Origin: Antennarius striatus
Lineage: Eukaryota; Chordata; Actinopteri; Lophiiformes; Antennariidae
NCBI RefSeq assembly: GCF_040054535.1
Contig: NC_090785.1
Span: 17,622,501-17,686,500, forward strand
Direction of reading: 5' to 3'
Length of the DNA stretch: 64,000 nucleotides
Shown: in pieces, positions 61,200 to 64,000 of the stretch
Position numbering within the stretch: the first letter of the stretch is position 1
Layout of the letters: the number at the start of each line of letters is the position of its first letter
Translations under genes and position numbers: made by a program
Notes under the pieces: generated by a model
Seen by the model: only the letters and a program-made list of their open reading frames with translations
What the model was told of the DNA's origin: nothing
Databases searched by the model: none

Positions 61200-61620
61200 G
61201 CTTAAACTTAATTATTTTTTTCTGCATGACGCAGTTGTTCTTGAGATCAGACTCTTAGATTAATGACTTGATATTCTCATTCAGGATTTAGGGGTAGCAA
61301 GCAGAGTTCATGTTTTCCTCAATTTTGTCCAGTCATCATGGCCTGAAGCACAAAATCATCCCACCATCACACCGACACTCTTATGTGTACATGTATAATG
61401 TTATTATTGGAATGTTGTGTTCAGTATGTGCCAGAAATAATGGGATCCCTGTCTGACCCCCCTCGGTTCAACGTTTGATTCATTAGTCCAGAAAATATTC
61501 TCCCAAATGCTCTCAGGGTCATCAAGGCAGGTTGTGGCAAAGTTCAAATGAGACTTAATGTTTTTCTGGGTCAGCAGTCTTTTCCCCACATCACACTGTG
61601 ATGGCTTACATTTTTGCTCA
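61200..61620 (-). pseudogene. Degenerate Tc1-like transposase fragment
   Basis: The minus strand encodes LNFATTCLDDPESIWENIFW followed by TNES where active Tc1 transposases have a WSDET-type motif, and further on, after stops and frameshifts, a VGVMVG/FCASG stretch like the family's SVMLWGCFASSG. The aspartate of the first catalytic motif appears replaced by Asn. No inverted termini were identified. It is an old, inactive relic. Confidence 0.65.
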
Positions 61621-62546
61621 GATTCACTGGAATAGTGGAGGGGTGATGTAAAACAGAACTGTGATCTCTCACTTTTTTTTTTTTTTTAAAATAACTTTCA
61701 ATGATTTCCTGAATCACACCAGACCAAGTAGAGTACTTTGTGTTTCTGTGTAGGTAATGATTCAACTGAACAGATACCAATCAGGCCTGGGTTAGTCTGG
61801 ACCAGCCACAACCAGTTATTAATGTAGTTTGGAAGCAGGGAACAAATTGTTTTCAGGCCCAGTTAGTTGTAAAAAACAAAAAAACAAAAAAAAAACATTT
61901 ATCGTTCAATTAAAAGATAAATCATAATTAAAACTTGTAATTTGTGTTTACTTGGGTCGTTTCTTGTCGGTGTTGTTCCAGCACTGGTTATAATGGTCCT
62001 GATGGGAACCCTTTCAATGAAAGCCAGAAAGTTTCCACATAAAAAAAGGCTCATAGTGCAGAGGATTCAGTTTATTGAAGTCAAAGTTTAACAACTTATG
62101 TTTACAATCTGTATTTTTTGTAATATATATTCATATATATGAAACCAAAAAAGGCTACTTTAAGAAGAATAAATGTCATTTTCTTTCTTTTTAATATCAT
62201 CTTTAGTCAGTTCAATGTACAGAATAACAGTAAGCTAATATTATCCTTGAAAAAGAGCAATATGTTCCTTTTTTAATGTCGCAGTGCAACTTACATCTTA
62301 CACACCTGTGCAATGTACCATGAGGTGTACACCCCTGAAAGAACACACAGTGGAATCTCCCTTTTCGGCCTGTTTCCGCAGGTCTACGCACAACAAGATC
62401 TCTTGGAGGGATAACACAGTCCGTGCCTACAAATCATAACTCCCGCGTCTTAATCTACAGTATGTTGCCTGCTCAGTAAAGCAGGGGTTGGAAAAAGAAG
62501 ACCAACGTTATAGATGAAGAATGTGGAGAGGTCTGCAGACTGAAAC

Positions 62547-62569
62547 TGTGTGTGTGTGTGCGTGCGTGT

Positions 62570-62661
<92 letters not shown>
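62547..62661. repeat. (TG)n microsatellite, about 57 copies
   Basis: A TG array with a few CG and TA interruptions at its 5' end. Confidence 0.97.
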
Positions 62662-62663
<2 letters not shown>

Positions 62664-64000
62664 GATTGCCAATATAGTCAGTCCATCATTGTCAAAGAAA
62701 GGGTGTAGGGAGGCACAGGGAAAGTGCTTGCATCATTTAGTTTCTTTGTGTTACTCTCAAATGAACCATTCAAAAACATGAGCTATATATCTGGGGAGGT
62801 GTTTGATATTTCACAACATTTAACATGATTAAAAAACCTTGAACTTACACTCAAAGAGTTACAGTAAAATATGAAGAAGTACAGATAGTGCTGGGTGCAG
62901 CATGTGCTACACGTGACTTTTGGTCTTTGCCACTGGGGGGCGCCGTCCAGTCCTTGGCCGGACGTTGCAGATGAGATGATTCATCCAAGTTTCAAATACA
63001 TTATAGACCATTTGGTGTCGAGGGGTTAGGCCGGTTGCAGTATCAACCATATGCTTCTAGGGACTTTAAAATAATTGTCATTCTAATTTGTCTCAGGTAA
63101 AACTCCTGAAGCCTTTGGACGCACATCAGTCTGACTATATCAACCAAAACCTCATGCTTATGGAAGGTCTGCATTAGATCAATTAACTGAGCAGCTAAAA
63201 ATGCTTCCCTCAGTAGTTGTACAGTATGTGTCGTCAAACACCATCTAATGAAAAATAGAAGAATGCATCAAATCTATCAACCTAAAACTAAAAAGTCATT
63301 CTCCAACATCACCTTTGCACATATCATGCGCTACAAGTCTAATTCATCCTGCAATCATGAGACAAAAAATAAATTAATTTTTAAAAAAAAGAACTACAAT
63401 GATCCACAATATTTTACCCTGTCCAATCAAATCAGTCCCAAGGCCTTTTTTTTCTCATGCAACACATCACCAGGAATAGGGTCAGCCATGATGTAAACCA
63501 AAAGATGCTGTCGATCAGCTGTCAGTGATGGTGGGTGTCGGTTGTCTGCCTCCTAGTAATTCAGCTGCTAAACACCCTGCGTCTACAGAGTGAAGAGGGG
63601 GACACTGCAAAACCTTGGCATAGAATACATCATACTTTACATCATATCTATGACACAAAACATAATAGATTTATATATTCTCCTATGTTTAAATATAGTT
63701 GTCAACTGTACATAAATCTTTAAAAAATGACACGGCAAATGCTTTTACCTGATATTTTGAACAGCAATGGTAAAGAGGCCAATGGGACACAGACCCTGTG
63801 ATGCAGCCAATGAGATATAGAGATATAGAAAGTGCATTCTTTGTAGTGAGTGACTCCTTTGAAAAGAACTCTCTAGCTCTTGCATTCACATTTGAAGAAA
63901 AATAAAACTGATAAAAACGGTTTTCACCCACGCAAATACATACTCTCTGTCTTCCCTCCGCTACCTCTATAAGCATATCACAGTGGTAGTGGAACGCAAA

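Larger units (their letters stand above)
60782..64000. other. Upstream of apool, no gene recognised
   Basis: The stretch holds a decayed Tc1-like element, a long TG array, and AT-rich sequence. A minus-strand AATAAA at 62071-62076 would be compatible with the 3' UTR of a further minus-strand gene beyond the window, but no coding exon is seen. Confidence 0.5.

Overview
This window is vertebrate nuclear DNA, most likely from a ray-finned (percomorph-type) fish. The evidence is split genes with GT-AG introns of about 80 bp to several kb, dense CA/GT/AT/GATA microsatellites, teleost-type SINE and LINE tails, a Tc1-like relic and a solo LTR. Everything here was read by eye from the sequence. Gene names rest on remembered family sequences, not on a database search.

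Four protein-coding genes can be assembled exon by exon with consistent splice phases. (1) tenm1 (+ strand): the last 16 coding exons of teneurin-1, 13957-37092, encoding 1,416 residues from the NHL propeller through the YD shell and Rhs-like core to the Tox-GHH/TCAP C-terminus. The first 13.9 kb is intron; the 5' half of the gene lies outside the window. (2) sh2d1a (- strand): a three-exon SAP-type SH2 adaptor, 39363-41659, tail-to-tail with tenm1. It is easily missed because each exon is short. (3) agtr2 (- strand): an intronless-CDS type-2 angiotensin II receptor, 44793-46040, with an upstream non-coding exon and a TATA box. (4) apool (- strand): MIC27/apolipoprotein O-like of the mitochondrial MICOS complex, 11 coding exons over 52884-60699, 692 residues against about 268 in human. 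Much of the extra length lies in one 1,107-nt exon carrying 20 in-frame copies of a 30-bp minisatellite (decapeptide EPASSESVPL).

The human counterparts of all four genes are on the X long arm (APOOL Xq21, AGTR2 Xq23, SH2D1A and TENM1 adjacent in Xq25), so the window looks like a compact fish segment of an ancient linkage group. The four genes have unrelated jobs (synaptic adhesion, lymphocyte signalling, renin-angiotensin signalling, mitochondrial cristae) and form no pathway.

The observations most worth a second look are the repeat-expanded MIC27 exon, a pair of phase-compatible extra exons that would give apool an alternative C-terminus, and the altered TCAP processing end of teneurin-1. 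Smaller ones are the long third intracellular loop of the angiotensin receptor, a coding CTCF-consensus site, microsatellites touching tenm1 splice sites, a perfect 18-bp hairpin and a solo LTR. Nothing in the window suggests a prokaryotic-type defence or mobile system.
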